From contig CM052355.1 in assembly GCA_028551475.1 (NCBI GenBank), positions 6,820,001 through 6,884,000 on the forward strand: DNA of 64,000 nt, read 5' to 3'. The position numbers were made by a program, and so were the translations under genes. Under the pieces are notes generated by a model that made no database searches, was not told the origin of the DNA, and was given only the letters and a program-made list of their open reading frames with translations. Source of the stretch: Casuarina equisetifolia. Taxonomy: Eukaryota > Streptophyta > Magnoliopsida > Fagales > Casuarinaceae. Numbering within the stretch: position 1 is the stretch's first letter; each line of letters starts with the position of its first letter. Below, one piece after another: positions 23,700-37,039 of this stretch.

Positions 23700-26600
23700 G
23701 GATCCGATTGCTTAGCTAGGGTAGTTTTCTTGAGTATTAAATTCCGATACGTCTGCGACCGTTCACACTACGAGGTTTCTTTTTTCTATTGCTTTTGTTG
23801 TTATTTATTATTCTAGTCGGACCGTACGAGGTTTAAAAACTAGGACAGGAAGATGATATTCTTAAAGAAATGTTAAAATCACGTCATGAACAAATCCTAC
23901 GGTTTCATATCTACTTTTGAGTTCTTATAATATCCGCAATACGGGATTTTACATTATTATGCTAAAAGAGCTATAACTTTGACTGATTAGTGATAAGCAA
24001 TTCAACTGGCACATATGCTAATCTAATTGGTATATGGGCAACTAGCATGATAAAAGAATTTACACAAGTTTTTTTTTCCTTTTTCAATAATACATTTTAA
24101 ATTTTTAGTATAAAAATCAATATTATCATAATAATTAACACCTAATTAGGGTTTGAGACGCCCCACCCTTAAATAAATTTCTTAAGTTTCCTCACTTATC
24201 TTATGGTCAACATAGTTAAGGGTTTATCTTATCTTATGAAATAATTGTAGTGTTTGGATGAAAATTATATTTTTCTTTAAATTGTTAAGTTGAGTAATTA
24301 AGGGAGAATTTCATGAAGGGATTCTGTTTAAAGCATATGTTGTTTATTGCTTTTGCTCGAGAACTAGTAAAATGTTAAGTTTTGAGGTTTTGATAACTCT
24401 ATTTTTATAGAATTGTTTTATTTATTTTTAGGTAATAAATAATACAATGTTTATGAAAATATATTTAAATTTCTCTTCATGTATTTAAATTTGTCTTGTT
24501 TTTGTAGAATAAGGAAGCATAGAGAAAAAGAATAAGTATAGAGACCATGATGCTTATTATATGAAAAAATATGGTTAAAATATCAAAGATCAAGAAAATC
24601 AAGATGGACTTGGGCTTTCGATGATTGTTATTAGATTTTCTAAATAATTAAAAAACCTAATCATATTAAGAGTTCAAAACCTAATTGTTTTAGGTATCTC
24701 AGATCCACTTCTACTATAATAAGAGATATATTTAAACCTAAACCCTATTTAAGAGAAGAGAAGAAGCAAAATAAGGGGAGGAGAAAATTCAGTGCAATTT
24801 AAGAAAAAGGCCAATAATTCAAGGTTTTCTTGAACAAAAGATAAAAAATGTGACAAACTTCTTGTTATTTGATTCAAGATGCCTTATTTTATTCTTATTA
24901 TTGTTCCTCCTTAGCATTTTATTATGTTTTAATTTACTTTTGTTAGAACTACGATGTAACCTAATTATGATGGTATGAATCTTATGATTGTTATATTTTG
25001 TAAGATATTTTATTTATGTAAAGTTATATGTTATTGTATTTAATGCTATTTAAGTAATTAACTATCACTTAAATAATATGATTTGCATGTTTAAGACTAT
25101 CATAAGATGATATGCAGTTACTTTTTGTAATGTATAACTATAAATTAAATATGGATAGACATATACCATATTATTTATGTGACTTTCAGTGTAAATTGGG
25201 AATGTTCATAGATCTTAATGCATTTGATTTATTTCAATTCACATATAGAGATATAGTGAATTAATGAACTAAATAGATTTGCTATACCTAGATATGGGAT
25301 AATGAATAAATTAAAAAATTCTGCCATTATATTGATATTATTCCTTTTGCAAATATAAATAATCTATATTAGTACCTAGTAGTTATGGTGAAATTGGATC
25401 CTTTAACTTGTTTTGTGTATTTAGTTTTATTAAATTTAATTAATTAGTTTATTCTCTATCATTTTAGTTTACTAGATAAATTCTAGGAGTTATTCACTGT
25501 TAGTAATTAGTTGGCTTAGTAATCACCAATTTCTGTAAGACGATATCTTACTTATCATTATATTACTTATTCAACATGTTCATTTGCATCTAAAATTCAC
25601 CGAATAGTATCCAAGAGAATTCAACTACAAAATCACAAGTATAACACAAACCTGTTACTTATTGTTTTTAGTTGCATATTCCACTGAAGACTCTATTTAG
25701 TACATAAACAAATTTTTAGCCACAACTTTCCAAAACCATGACCTTCTTCCTAGAACTAAAATTCATAATAACCTTCTTCATGGAGCACTATGATCCATTT
25801 TGCACATTTCAAGATTCCATCATTCTTGAATAGTGCCCTTTATAATCATGCTTGATGAACTTTGAGGTAAAACCAAGAAACAAATACATGCTATGATAAA
25901 ATACAAACTATTTTCTTGTTAAACAAACCTCAAGCTGGAAATCAAGATAACTACCATGACCGAATCATTGGATATATTTTGCTAGCATTTCATTATCGAT
26001 GAATTTTAATCCAAAAGTCATTTCATTTTCTGCTGCAAAACATGTCCATATTTGATGACAACCTAGCTCCACTAATATTATATTAGCTTTTAGCAATTTG
26101 TTATTGATGACCACTTACAATCCACTAGTTGATTATGATATTTATGTATTAGGGTATTTTGAGTCTAGGACAAATGTTGTAAACTTTTCCATTCATACAT
26201 CATTCTATTTGCAATCATGCCAGATACATTGAAATTTATAACAAAAGATATGATGATTATTGCACTTATATTGAATATGAGAAATTACTTTAAATTATTT
26301 CTTCCAACAATCATACATTATTTGACATGGATATAGAATTTCCACTCAAGTAAATGTTACATTCCTATGAAAGTTGTGTAGAGGAGTATATCTATATTAA
26401 AAAAGTTTCCATAGATGAAATCACAAAATACATGACCATACAACTTAAAAAAACTTTTTACTTCGCCTACAACAAAAGGATATAGTCTTTTATTAAAAGT
26501 ACAACAAAAACATATCCAAAAGATATTTAAAGAGGTAAATAATCTTATTCATCCTCTATAACAATTATTCTAATTATGATGAATCAGTAGATAAACAAAT

Positions 26601-28250
26601 AAATATGCATAACAAAGCATGTACTTAGATAAGATTAATAAAGTAGAAGAAATGGCAAAGGTACTTTTCACATCTAGCTCCAATAGTGAGATTAAAGCTT
26701 TATAGACAACATTATAGTCCTTATCTCCCTTTAAAGTGTGAAAAAAATCAAAATCAAATTCCTATAAAACTAATGGCAAGGCCATATGTAGATTAGGCAA
26801 GCCATGGTCTCTGTAAATGGTTGGTAAAATCTATTAACATGTACACTTAGGAGTATCTCCAAAGAATGTACTTGCAACACACAATCCTTATTCAAATTAA
26901 AACTTAGAAAAATACAATCAAAAAGTTGTTTCTTTCAACAATGCAACTCTTTTTAAAAATTGTCCAAAATAACTAAATTTCACTTAACTTATAATACTGT
27001 CATCAACAATCTTTATAAATGTTCACCAATACAGACTGACAATTAGTATAATTTATATTTAAATTTATTTATTCAAGTTATCCCAAACAAAAGGTCGAAA
27101 ATGACAACACTGTCTAAGTAGCATCTATATTACTTTTGTCTTTGCTTCAAAGCTTCTTATGAGAGAATGCACCAAGATAGTGCTTTTACCAAATATGTCA
27201 CTAAATTAACAAAAGTTCATTTCCCCCTCCCTTTTTTTCTATTTTTTCTTTTATCAAAAGTTTCTTCAATTTGCATCTTGTTGGAACTATCCTAAAACTT
27301 CAAAGCCAAGTTCAAGGGTAAATTAAAAAAAGTATTAAAAATAAAATTAAATAATTGAAGTAATATTCAAAAAATATTTTTAAAAAATAAATATGAAAAT
27401 AAGGGAATAATTATTCAATTCAATCTAATTCCAATAACATTTTAAAAATCAAAAGCTTAACAACAATTCTAATCCAAATCTCATTCTAAGAAAGTAATAG
27501 TAATAGATTGATTAATAACATGAAACTAGTAGGTTTTGATAAACTATTCTTAACATAAACTATAAAAATATTAAAACTAGAGTTAGAAAAATTATTAATG
27601 ATAAAATAAGGTTTTCTTTTTATAGATGCCTTATTATGAACCTTATATAAGCATATCATCCTAATTATCCTAGGTTTTGGAGTTTTAGTTACAATAGGTC
27701 TTGTGTTACAACCTTAGGACGAGGGTTGTGCTCTTAAAATCAAAATAAACACCGATGAACATAGGACACTAAACTGTATTAAAATTCAAACATAATAACA
27801 ACTTGCAAGAGGAAGGTAATATATAAATTATCAAAATTGAGAATTTAAAGTTTTTTCAATTATGAAGGCTAAACCAATGTTTCAATTTCTTCAATAAATG
27901 TCCTTTTACTCCTCTCCCTTACCTTTTATTTATAACATAATTCTTAGCCCAATATAAATGAGATTTAGACTCCCAAAAAAACTAAGTTTTAAATTCTTAA
28001 AGTAATTGGGATTTGGACATTCCCCAAAGAAAAAAAAAGAATTGCAGAAAAAAAAAAACTTAAAAGAATGAGATATATGATTGTTTTTGTCAAGAATATC
28101 CAAAAGCTAGTTCCATTTTAGGATAAGTAATTTATATGGATCATAGTCTTATTTGTATAAAGAGACCTTAGTCTGTGAGTTCCCTAGGTCAAGATTCGAC
28201 ACCCCCTCCCCTTTTCGTGTTCATGCATTTATTAAAAAAAAAAAAGGTCT
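23700..28250. other. Gene-free AT-rich tract, decayed repeats likely
   Basis: About 4.5 kb with no open frame of note on either strand and strong AT richness. Parts (24.5-25.6 kb) have the feel of plant LTR-retrotransposon non-coding DNA: long purine runs such as gagaagagaagaagc (24754-24768) followed by T-rich AT blocks. I cannot assign a family. No RNA gene seen. Confidence 0.45.
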
Positions 28251-28805
28251 TATTTATATGAGAAGTAAATGGTGACTTTCTTGCTCGGCAAGCCCTGCAG
28301 GTCTCTTGCGACGCGATGGTTTGGGGTTGGGGCCACTTAAACTACACTTGGGCCTCTACGTGTAAGTATTTGATTTAATAGGCTTGAAACACGTTTAGCA
28401 GTGAGTCCGAAAACCCTTTAAGGCTCGGTCCGACAGAGATTTCGTTTTTGGAGGCTTTTTACTTATCAAAGCCCAAGCTATTACGGGCTAATTTTTCTGT
28501 GGGCTTGAATCTTTGATTCTGTGTGCATTTTATAATGTAAAACGAAATCAAAGAAGCCGCCCGATTCAGATCAAAAGATAAAGAACTCAGCGCTGGAAAG
28601 CGAGAGCATGACGGTATGGGGGTGTTTTTGCAGACTGTAATGATGGATCAACTTTGGAAGTAAGACAACGACAGAGCTGGTCTTCCACCATAACCAGTAA
28701 AAAGCAAGTGATTAGCAGCAAAGCACTTATTCTTTGTTCGCACTTCTTTTTCTTTGTCTTGGTGCGGTGCAACGACAGTCATTCATGATGGGGTATTGCA
28801 GCTAG
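28251..28805. other. Intergenic, higher-GC transition; nothing recognised
   Basis: Base composition rises sharply after about 28255. A short antisense frame (28587-28772) has no family match. Confidence 0.4.
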
Positions 28806-29126
28806 AAAATTGTACGAGCTTTACTTTCTGGTTCAACTTTCTCAAGTGGGGATAAAATCTTAGCGTCATTCAAAGACAAGTGCAAGCAAAGAGGGAAGGC
28901 AGGTGTTACTGCCAAAGCTCCGGTTGGACTGGAAAGCGTATCCATGGATGACAAAGAGAGTCGCTTGCTAACCCACGCAGTGGCCCAAGGACCAGGATGG
29001 GTCCCCCGTTTGCTCCATTATCAGGAAGCACTATAAATCACTGATGCAAAACCAGATGGACCAACATCTTTTACGTCTAAAGCTCGTGGCAAACCAAAGG
29101 GCGCAGAAAAAGAAGGTTAAAAGAGG
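28806..29126 (+). pseudogene. Possible coding relic, Lys/Arg-rich, one stop
   Basis: An open frame runs from 28806 to a TAA at 29032-29034 without a clear start Met, then continues in frame as a Lys/Gly-rich stretch to a second stop near 29119. The translated part has gene-like composition (SFKDKCKQRGKAGVTAKAPV, later SKARGKPKGAEKEG). I do not recognise the family. It could be a gene fragment, a retroposed piece or chance. Confidence 0.2.
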
Positions 29127-31900
29127 CTTATCATAAAAACAAAGCAATCTAAGTAGCGGCACGCCACTCGAACAGCCTTAAACAAATAATTTGGAATCTC
29201 CCATGAGAATCTACATGGGATAAGCACGTGACCGCGATTCAAAGTGAGATTTGTCTGCTTCCCGGATCTTGTTTTACAGCGTTCAAGTTACTCACACGTG
29301 ACTTAAGTTAGAGCTCATGATTTTATCATAAAGAAATGCAGGTTAAACTGTATTGATGTATTATTCTTTGATGCTATGAATGGCTTAACTGTGGATCTTA
29401 TACTCTTCTGTTTGTTCTTTATTTTGTTTCTTCTCTTTGAAAATGTGGGGAGAGGAGGTAACAGCGAGTGAACAAATAAAGGGGCCAAAAGCTGCAAACC
29501 AAGCTTTCCTTTCCAACTATATATGCATACAAGAAGACCCACTTTTTGCATGGAAATGGGTTAAAGACATATCCTGCCAAAGATTGACTAGACAGAGAAT
29601 TAGATTCCCATATCACCAACACTATTTTTCTGATTTTTACAAATGTACATACAGATGGAACTTGGGCCAGGTGTTGTTCGGGAATGGTCGCATGCACGGT
29701 CCCTCCTCAAATTGAATAGCAATTTCCACTTCCCAACTAGACCAAACAATGATGTCTCACAAACTGGGCGTCCATGAATTTATCTGGTTTGAGTTTAGAA
29801 ATATTCCCTAGAACGTTTAGCGTCCTGGCAACTTGTCCAAAAGGTACTTCTAAAGTTACACGATGGCGTGTAGGCTAAGTTTGACATTAATCTGATTGAA
29901 ATTTGTTGTGTTCTATATTCTCATCATACTGATTTGTTGTAATATCAAGGAATAGAACTTTTTAAAGATTTTTTTACCTTTTTTTGTTTCAATTCTTTTT
30001 TTAGACATATACCTATTTTTGTGTACGTGCATATTCAGGATCTATATACGTGACTAGAAAACTTTATACATAGTTGCTAACATGGATAAATAAACAATGT
30101 ATGATGTATAGCTGTAATACATGATTTATGAGTTTAACCAATTTCTCCAAAGGCCTGTTTCTTTTCTTGGTCTACAAAAGCTAGACTGGATATAGAATAA
30201 CGGTGTACACATAAACTACAGACTCAATATACTTAGCATTCAGATTCCTCATCATGTTTCCATATTGCACTTCGGAAATCAGTGACGTCAGAAATGTAGC
30301 GAGCTTTCAGCACTACCATAGTACTATCTTATATAAGCACAGCACCGCTTTACCATGTTTAGACACCTCGTCTCATACGAGCTCACTATTTGGCGAGGAT
30401 GAAAGTTAATTGTCCGTTGCCCCAAATAGTTCCAGAAAAAGATCCAGTCTCATAATATGATCGACTTCGTTAGATTAACTCATGCGATTTGATTGAGCTG
30501 GTCTTTTGAGAAACTTTAAGATCCTGTCGGAAAAGTGCAAAAAACGCTGGATACCAGAAAGGAGTTGTCTTGTGAGAATGGGGTGCATGCAAAGCAATGT
30601 TTACCTCATCCTTCCAGAAAGACAAAAACTTCAACACTAAGGAAAGAAAAAAAAAGACATTCTTAATATCAAACACGCAGCAGCAGGTGGGGTTGAAAGA
30701 TGCCTCTATACTAATCTATTCAAGCTTCAACTAGCAACAAGAATTGAAGGGGTATGAGGTTAGGAGGCTTTCATGGACCAGTAAATACTGTTTTAACGTC
30801 CATTCGTCAACAACCATTGTGGCTAAGTTTTGTAGCCGCACGTCATGGAGTAATAGCCTGGGTGTCTAGTCAGTAGGCAATAGCAATCAAAGGGAGTGAG
30901 AGGGTCAAGGTGGGCCAAGTCAGACCGACGACAGCACAGAAACATAGAGACATTAGGTGCATTCTCCATTCATATGCACAATTGCAGAACATAGTTTTGA
31001 TGATCTAAGTGCTGGCGATTTGAGGTTCCAAGCATCTGCTATCAATTCTAATCATCATAATTAGAAACACTGTACTGACATAAATCATCTGGGTCTCGTC
31101 AAGTCTTAATGGCAACATAAAAGTGCATTAAGTGGGATTAGTACTTCCTTCTCTATATTTTACATAATTTATGGCGGAACCATGGCTCAAAATACTAGAC
31201 CACTAGCATAAACGGACCATGAAGTCAACCTAACAGCAAATGGTCTATTCCATAGCATGTATTCCCTAGATACAAAATCTAAGAGATTATCTTTATTACA
31301 TCCGACATACTTATTCAAGTTTGTACAGTCAACAAAGTATGGATGATTAAGAAAGTTTATTCTCTGTTCACAAACCGATTTGCAAAGATGTTTTTCAAAC
31401 AAAATTCATATAATTTTGAGATACTTCCTACACTGTTTTTAACACAGATCAATGAATTACAATGTTAGCTCTTGTTTTTGTAGGGGATGTCGAAGTGAAA
31501 TAATATAGATAAAAGCATGACTAAGAAACTTCACTAATTCAAATGTGCAATTCAAAATGAGTGATTATATTATATCATGGTACTTAAGCACCATCTATCA
31601 AACGAGGATGGTTTTCTTCAAAATACAGGAAAAGCCTCCAAGCCACTGACTTGATTTAAGATTAAAAGTAAAAAGTTAGTCAAAGGCAACATAAATGATT
31701 TGTTTTCCAAATTAAAGGATATTACTTTAATGAGATCGTATGCATGGTTCCCGATCAACTACTGTCGTTGAAAAAAAGGCTGAGAATTACGTTATCCAAT
31801 GCCGTCAACTCCTTAGAACAAAAGATGTTGCTCCTAATAGATGGTAGTTAGGCATAATTTATATCCGACAAACTTTTATAAGGCGGTGTAGTTGGTGATG
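29127..31900. other. Intergenic; no gene recognised
   Basis: Short frames (29437-29715 +; 29315-29697 -; 30470-30676 -; 31187-31402 -) overlap each other and show no motif, splice partner or family match. No structured RNA recognised. Confidence 0.45.
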
Positions 31901-31919
31901 ATGTATCAAATGATCCAAT

Positions 31920-32090
31920 TAACATGTAAGAAGCGGGTCACCTCCGGGACGGTTCGGGACCAAACCTGACTTTGATACCATATAAGAAGCAGACCCATCT
32001 CCCCAAAAGATATTATAAGAAGTATAGATATCGTTACTAATAAAGCCGAAGAACTCGGCATCCGGGACCGATATGGCACAATTTTCAACA
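31920..32090 (-). repeat. TRIM-like short LTR with tRNA-Met primer site
   Basis: Read on the - strand from 32090: the sequence begins TGTTGAAAATTGTGCCATAT, runs 110 bp to CTTCTTATA, and is followed at 31980-31970 by TGGTATCAAAG, which fits an initiator-tRNA-Met primer site. The motif TGTGCCATATCGGT resembles TGTCCCACATCGGT found in the TRIM at 59.2 kb and in many plant LTRs. The usual CA end is mutated to TA. A second string, GCTTCTTACA, follows at about 31926. No coding part and no second LTR were identified, so this is a fragment or half-deleted element. Confidence 0.55.
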
Positions 32091-33950
32091 CACTTTCAAA
32101 CCATCTTTTCTCTAATTTGATAGTTGAGTTGAATTATTCATTTTGATGCTTCTACGTTGTGCCAGAGCATATGATGCTGTGCGTCTTAAAGAGAAACCAG
32201 TATTTCTTCCAAATCTTCAAGGAAGAAGCAGATGGCCTGTTGCTAAAGCATCCTGTAACGATGTTTCTTCTTTTCAGCCTTATCAGTGAGAATTGTTAAG
32301 AAACAGCCATTAATATTGGTTGCCTGATTTTCCCAAAATATAATGTTCAAGAAGACAAATCTGTGTCCAAATGGATTTGTTATGGGTGCTTGTGATAGAA
32401 ATCTAGTAAGCTAGGCATCCACACATGCTGTTTGATTAAATCTTCCTTTTGTTGATAAGAATTAATTTTTTATTATTAATTTATTGAGGTAGTAGAAGAC
32501 TCGGATCTTTCTTTCCCTATCATGGATAGCATTACATTGTTCTCAACCTACTGTAGTTAATATTGACATTATCTTCAATTGGAAGATACATATGCATATA
32601 TTTTGTATTTGTGAAGATCTACTTTATTTTCTCCTTTTAATCTTTTGTAAATACTTCCATATCTTCAAATATACAACCTATATCGCCGGTACTATATTTT
32701 TGGTACCTTAAGATGGGCTCAAGGGCCAGACCTTGTTGGCCTGGGTCAGCGCCACAAATTAAGCTGAAAGGTATGATGGTACAAATCAATTATGATCATC
32801 ACGTTAAAGTTGAAAGCATTTCCAATGGAGTCCAGCAGAAGACAACACATTTTTAAGCCGAAATCAAGTCCTTGAAAGAGGCAACCTGATAAATCATATG
32901 GAGCTGTTTCATCATCATCCTACTGAAAAGGGAGATCTTGATTTGGTCAGAAAGTGGACAAAATATTCCTTCAGACTTATGTTAAGGGTTTAATTTCTGA
33001 CTTGCCAATGCCAATCTATTGGAGAAGCAGTGATGAACAGAAGTATGGTAGTAATATATTAAGTAACAAAAACGCGTGGTCAGCAAGGGTGTCCCATCGT
33101 TTTTGCTCGAATGGATACCATTATCAAGATGTGATAGCGGAGCCTGATTTCAAAGTTGATTTCATGTCACTTCTGACATAAATTGCACGTGTTCTACACC
33201 CCATCATTCCCCATGGAAACTGCATCGTTGCAGTCCGAATTTCATGTTATCTGGCGTCTCCTATTCTAGAGCTTCTCTTTCAGTTTCTGGTTGTGCTACT
33301 GAGTTTGCATACCCAATCCATCACACCCTCGCTGTCTTAATTGGATTATTTTCTGGATGTCCATGCTCCCGCTGAAATCTCCTGTTTCTTGTGCTAGTAT
33401 ATGCAAGCTTATATGTAAAGGATAGTAGCAGCACATGAACAAGATTTACTTTTTTTTGGTTGGGTAATACAGCAGGGATAGTGAGAATCTTCATTAGTGG
33501 CATCCTTCCGATGATGGGCCATCCCCCAGCATTATTGGCCATTGCAGGTATATATGGTACAAGATGCAAGGAGAAAGCAAATGGTAGCACCCATGTCGTG
33601 CATCCGTCCTTTTTCTTATCCGACTTTAAAACAAACACAATTATGGCATTGTTTTACGCATGAGAAGTGATTAAACGCAGCTGATAACAGCTGATCGATC
33701 CCCGTCAACCAACTTCATGAAATCATCTACCAAGTAATATACAGGCATGAATCTCATGCATCTGAACGCGCACCACATTCCGCTTGGTGAATCCACTGTA
33801 GAAACAAACGATCGGATGGTCACAATCTCCTCAAAAATATTGGCTGTGGGTTGCGAGATCCGTCCACGTTTCAGTCCGTGAAAGTTTGTAGTCAAATTCT
33901 CCGCCTCTTGTTTCTTGTGGGGACCTTGATGGGGCAGCGGCAAGACATAC
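32091..33950. other. Intergenic; no gene recognised
   Basis: Frames such as 32954-33181 (+) and 33321-33638 (-) lack any recognised motif. Nothing else stands out. Confidence 0.45.
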
Positions 33951-33962
33951 TTTCTCATCGAC

Positions 33963-33964
<2 letters not shown>

Positions 33965-34036
<72 letters not shown>
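33965..34036 (+). repeat. (AG)n microsatellite
   Basis: About 36 uninterrupted AG repeats. The long open frames across it on both strands (poly-SL or poly-ER translations) come from the repeat and are not genes. Confidence 0.98.
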
Positions 34037-34042
<6 letters not shown>

Positions 34043-34043
<1 letters not shown>

Positions 34044-35477
34044 TTCCGGATTGCCAATTGACAAGAAGGTGGTATGGGACCCATTGGTATATGACGTGGC
34101 CGATGCAAAAATAAAGGATCGCCCCGACCATGAGCATCCGATGACGACCGCTCCATCCACCCCATATTCGGGCGGCCATTGCCTTTTCTTTTCAGGAGCC
34201 CTAGTAAAGTTTTCTCAACCATGCATGGAGTTTCTGATTTAAGGTATCAGTTTATGATGGCTCGATTACAAAGCTCAGAGAAAAAAAAAAAAAAACGAAA
34301 TTTATGACACGTAAAGAAGAGAGAAGCATGAACTCTGTCGGTAATCTTTGGATTATCATTTTCTTGTTGAATACATGGCGAATTCCAGTTTACTTCACCT
34401 TTAAGAATGAGGATACCCACTGAGAATCTTTACTTTAACTTTGTACAGTAGTTGGTGGCGAAAAGCATCTTCTTCTTTGTATAAACAGTGGTAATCAGGT
34501 AATTAACGGGCTTCAAAGACCCTTTCAGCAGCGTGCAATGAATACTTACATCGTTTTCAACATTCGAACTGGCCTTTGTACTATGATATTCCTGCTGTTC
34601 ATAAAATTAAGTAGAGCTATGGATTCAAACTCCCATTCCTGCAAATGCGGAGGAAAATAGTCACTAATAATATTAGTCCTTTCTTCTCGTAGTCGCCATG
34701 TATGGGTCAAGAGTCGCCATGGTAGTCGACCATCCAACAAACTGACGAAATGACTTTCTTTTTCTGGACACCTGAATAAGGTGCTGAAATCGAAAGCGGG
34801 GTAGGGTTTTGAGGCGTGAAACCAACGAAGAGCGTGTAAAATGATAAATATAGAAGGGGACGTCAAGGCTCAACCTTTGAGGCGGACTATGGACAATTGA
34901 AGCCATGTTTTGGAGAGGAGCAGCCTCCATTGATCTTTGGGCAGTGTTAACAAACCTTTGTGGGATTCTTCCTTTCTTTTCCTTTGATTTGTCATTAGGC
35001 TTTCGTTTTTGTGAATTAATTTAGGGGATCAAAAAGAAGATCATGAGCTGAGTGAATGACAATACGGAATTTGCTTAATATAATCTACCTTGATACAATA
35101 TATTCCATCACTTTTTCACGCTTTTGGAAAAATACTGTTCTTTTTGCTGGCGGTATAAACTTGTTACATCTTATGTTGTCCTTGAAGGTAGGGAAGTAGT
35201 ACTTTCTTAATATAATCCCAAATCCTACATGGTACAGAAGAATAGTATATAAATTTTTACATTTCTATAATCTCCGAAAAGGTGCAACAAAGAGAACTCT
35301 TCCCTTATTCCCCCGCAATTCCAAGAACTCTCTCGGAGGCAGACGGGAGAAACAGACGATACAATTGATTGTGACGCTTCCACTCAAGACTCCCCCACCA
35401 GCACACCCTAGTCTTTTATATTCCGCATTATTTTAGTATGTCTCTCAGTATTTTGCAGTGAAACAAATTTTCACTAG

Positions 35478-35481
<4 letters not shown>
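34043..35481. other. Intergenic and upstream region of the Dof gene
   Basis: No gene recognised. A TATA-like TATATAAAT at 35246-35254 lies about 610 bp before the Dof start codon, so 35280 onward may be a long 5' leader. That assignment is weak. Confidence 0.4.
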
Positions 35482-35533
<52 letters not shown>

Positions 35534-35543
35534 CCCCCCCCCC
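35482..35543 (+). repeat. (CT)n microsatellite and C run in Dof 5' region
   Basis: About 25 TC repeats followed by about 13 C residues, 315-375 bp upstream of the Dof ATG, possibly within the 5' leader. Confidence 0.95.
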
Positions 35544-35857
35544 TTCCCTCCTTCCCTCTACATGCATGGCCAGTAATATTTTCTAGGGCTCTTTAAACAG
35601 CATAAGAGAGAAGCTTACCGATTAAGAAACTTGTTCCTCCTCTTCAAACCCTGAAAAACTTTAATAAAACAAAAAGAGAGAGGGGATGAGAGAACAAAGA
35701 GCAAAATAAATAAACACCCACCTTCTTTATCTTTCCGTCTCCTTCTGATCTCTTTCTCTTTCTCTCTTTCTCTGCAACTCCCTTCCTGATGTGATTCTCT
35801 ACCAACACCTCCAAAAGAAACCCATAAACCTTTACAAAAGAGAAAGCTCTAAGAGCC

Positions 35858-37039
35858 ATGGTTTTCCCACCGGTTCCCGTCTATCTGGATCCACCCAACT
35901 GGCAACAACAGGTAAGGGTTCTCTACCAGATTTTTCTTTAATAGCTTCTTCAACAAAAAAGCTAAAAATAAAAGATAGATATTCCTATTCTTTTCAATCT
36001 TTCCTTGAATATACCAGGTAATTTGTTTTCCCTTCGCTTTTCTATTTTGCAGCAACAAAACTATCAGCAACCACCTGGAGGTGGAAGTGTGAATCACCAA
36101 CTCCCACCTCCTCCGCCAGCGGCGGCGGTTGGAGGTGGCGGGAGCGGTGCCTCAGGCTTGATCAGGCCGGGTTCCATCGCTGATCGGGCTCGGCTAGCCA
36201 AGATTCAACAGCCTGAGGAGGCCCTCAAATGCCCGAGATGCGAATCCACAAACACCAAGTTTTGCTATTTCAACAACTATAGCCTCACCCAGCCTCGTCA
36301 CTTCTGCAAGACCTGTAGGCGCTATTGGACAAGAGGAGGAGCACTTAGGAACGTACCTGTTGGAGGAGGTTGTCGAAGAAACAAAAGAAGCAAAAGCAGT
36401 AGCAGATCGAAATCCCCTGCGACAGCCGAGCGGCAAACTGGGTCTAGTTCCACCAGTACTGTTTCGTCCAGTTGCTGCGCCACTGACATACTAGGACATT
36501 TGGCCCCTCCACCCCAACCAAACTTGCCTTTTTTGCCGCCTTTGCATCATCTTAGTGATTTTGCTCCCGGGGACATTGGCTTAAATTTTGGAGGATTTCA
36601 GCCTCCTGTGGCACCAACTGTCGGAGGTGGTGGTGGCGGTGGCGGTGGCGGTGATATTCAATTTCAAATTGGTGCTAGTTCAAGTGGTGCTGGATCTGTT
36701 TTATCAACGGGTCTTGGAGAGCAGTGGAGACTGCACCAAATGCAACACGGGCAGCAGTTTCCCTTCTTGGCGAATTTGGAGACAATTGGGTTGTTTCAGT
36801 GTGAGGGCGAACATGTTGAGCCGCCGAGTTATGTAGGGTTAGCTGGGCAGCTCCGCTCGAAGCCACTGGATTCTGATGGTAGTGGTGTCAGTCTGCTAAG
36901 TAGAGTAAAAATGGAAGAGAATCAAGGCTTGAATTCAAGATCTCATTTGGGTACTTCAGGAAATGACCCATACTGGGGTGGTGGCAATGCATGGAATGAT
37001 ATTTCTGGTTTCACCTCTTCGACCAGCCATATGTTGTGA
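35858..37039 (+). CDS. Dof-type zinc finger transcription factor
   Basis: Plant-specific nuclear DNA-binding protein that recognises AAAG cores. Two exons, 35858-35911 and 36053-37039, with a 141-bp intron in phase 0; total 346 residues. Exon 1 encodes [18 protein letters not shown], the start typical of the DOF2.4/DOF3.6/DOF5.1 group. The Dof domain is complete (about residues 78-130): [20 protein letters not shown] with Cys spacing C-x2-C-x21-C-x2-C, followed by [20 protein letters not shown]. Serine-rich, proline-rich and poly-Gly stretches follow (Gly run at about 36625-36655), and the tail ends [20 protein letters not shown], as in relatives. Members of this group act in vascular and early phloem development in Arabidopsis; assignment to a single ortholog is not possible here. 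Confidence 0.95.

Noticed and set aside
28180-28230. tRNA B-box-like string (ggtcaagattcgacac) followed by a T run
   Set aside because: No matching A-box, acceptor stem or cloverleaf upstream; not a tRNA gene.
33671-34222. Long open frames on both strands across the AG repeat (up to 183 codons)
   Set aside because: They exist because a dinucleotide repeat has no stops in most frames; no family match and poly-SL/poly-ER translation.
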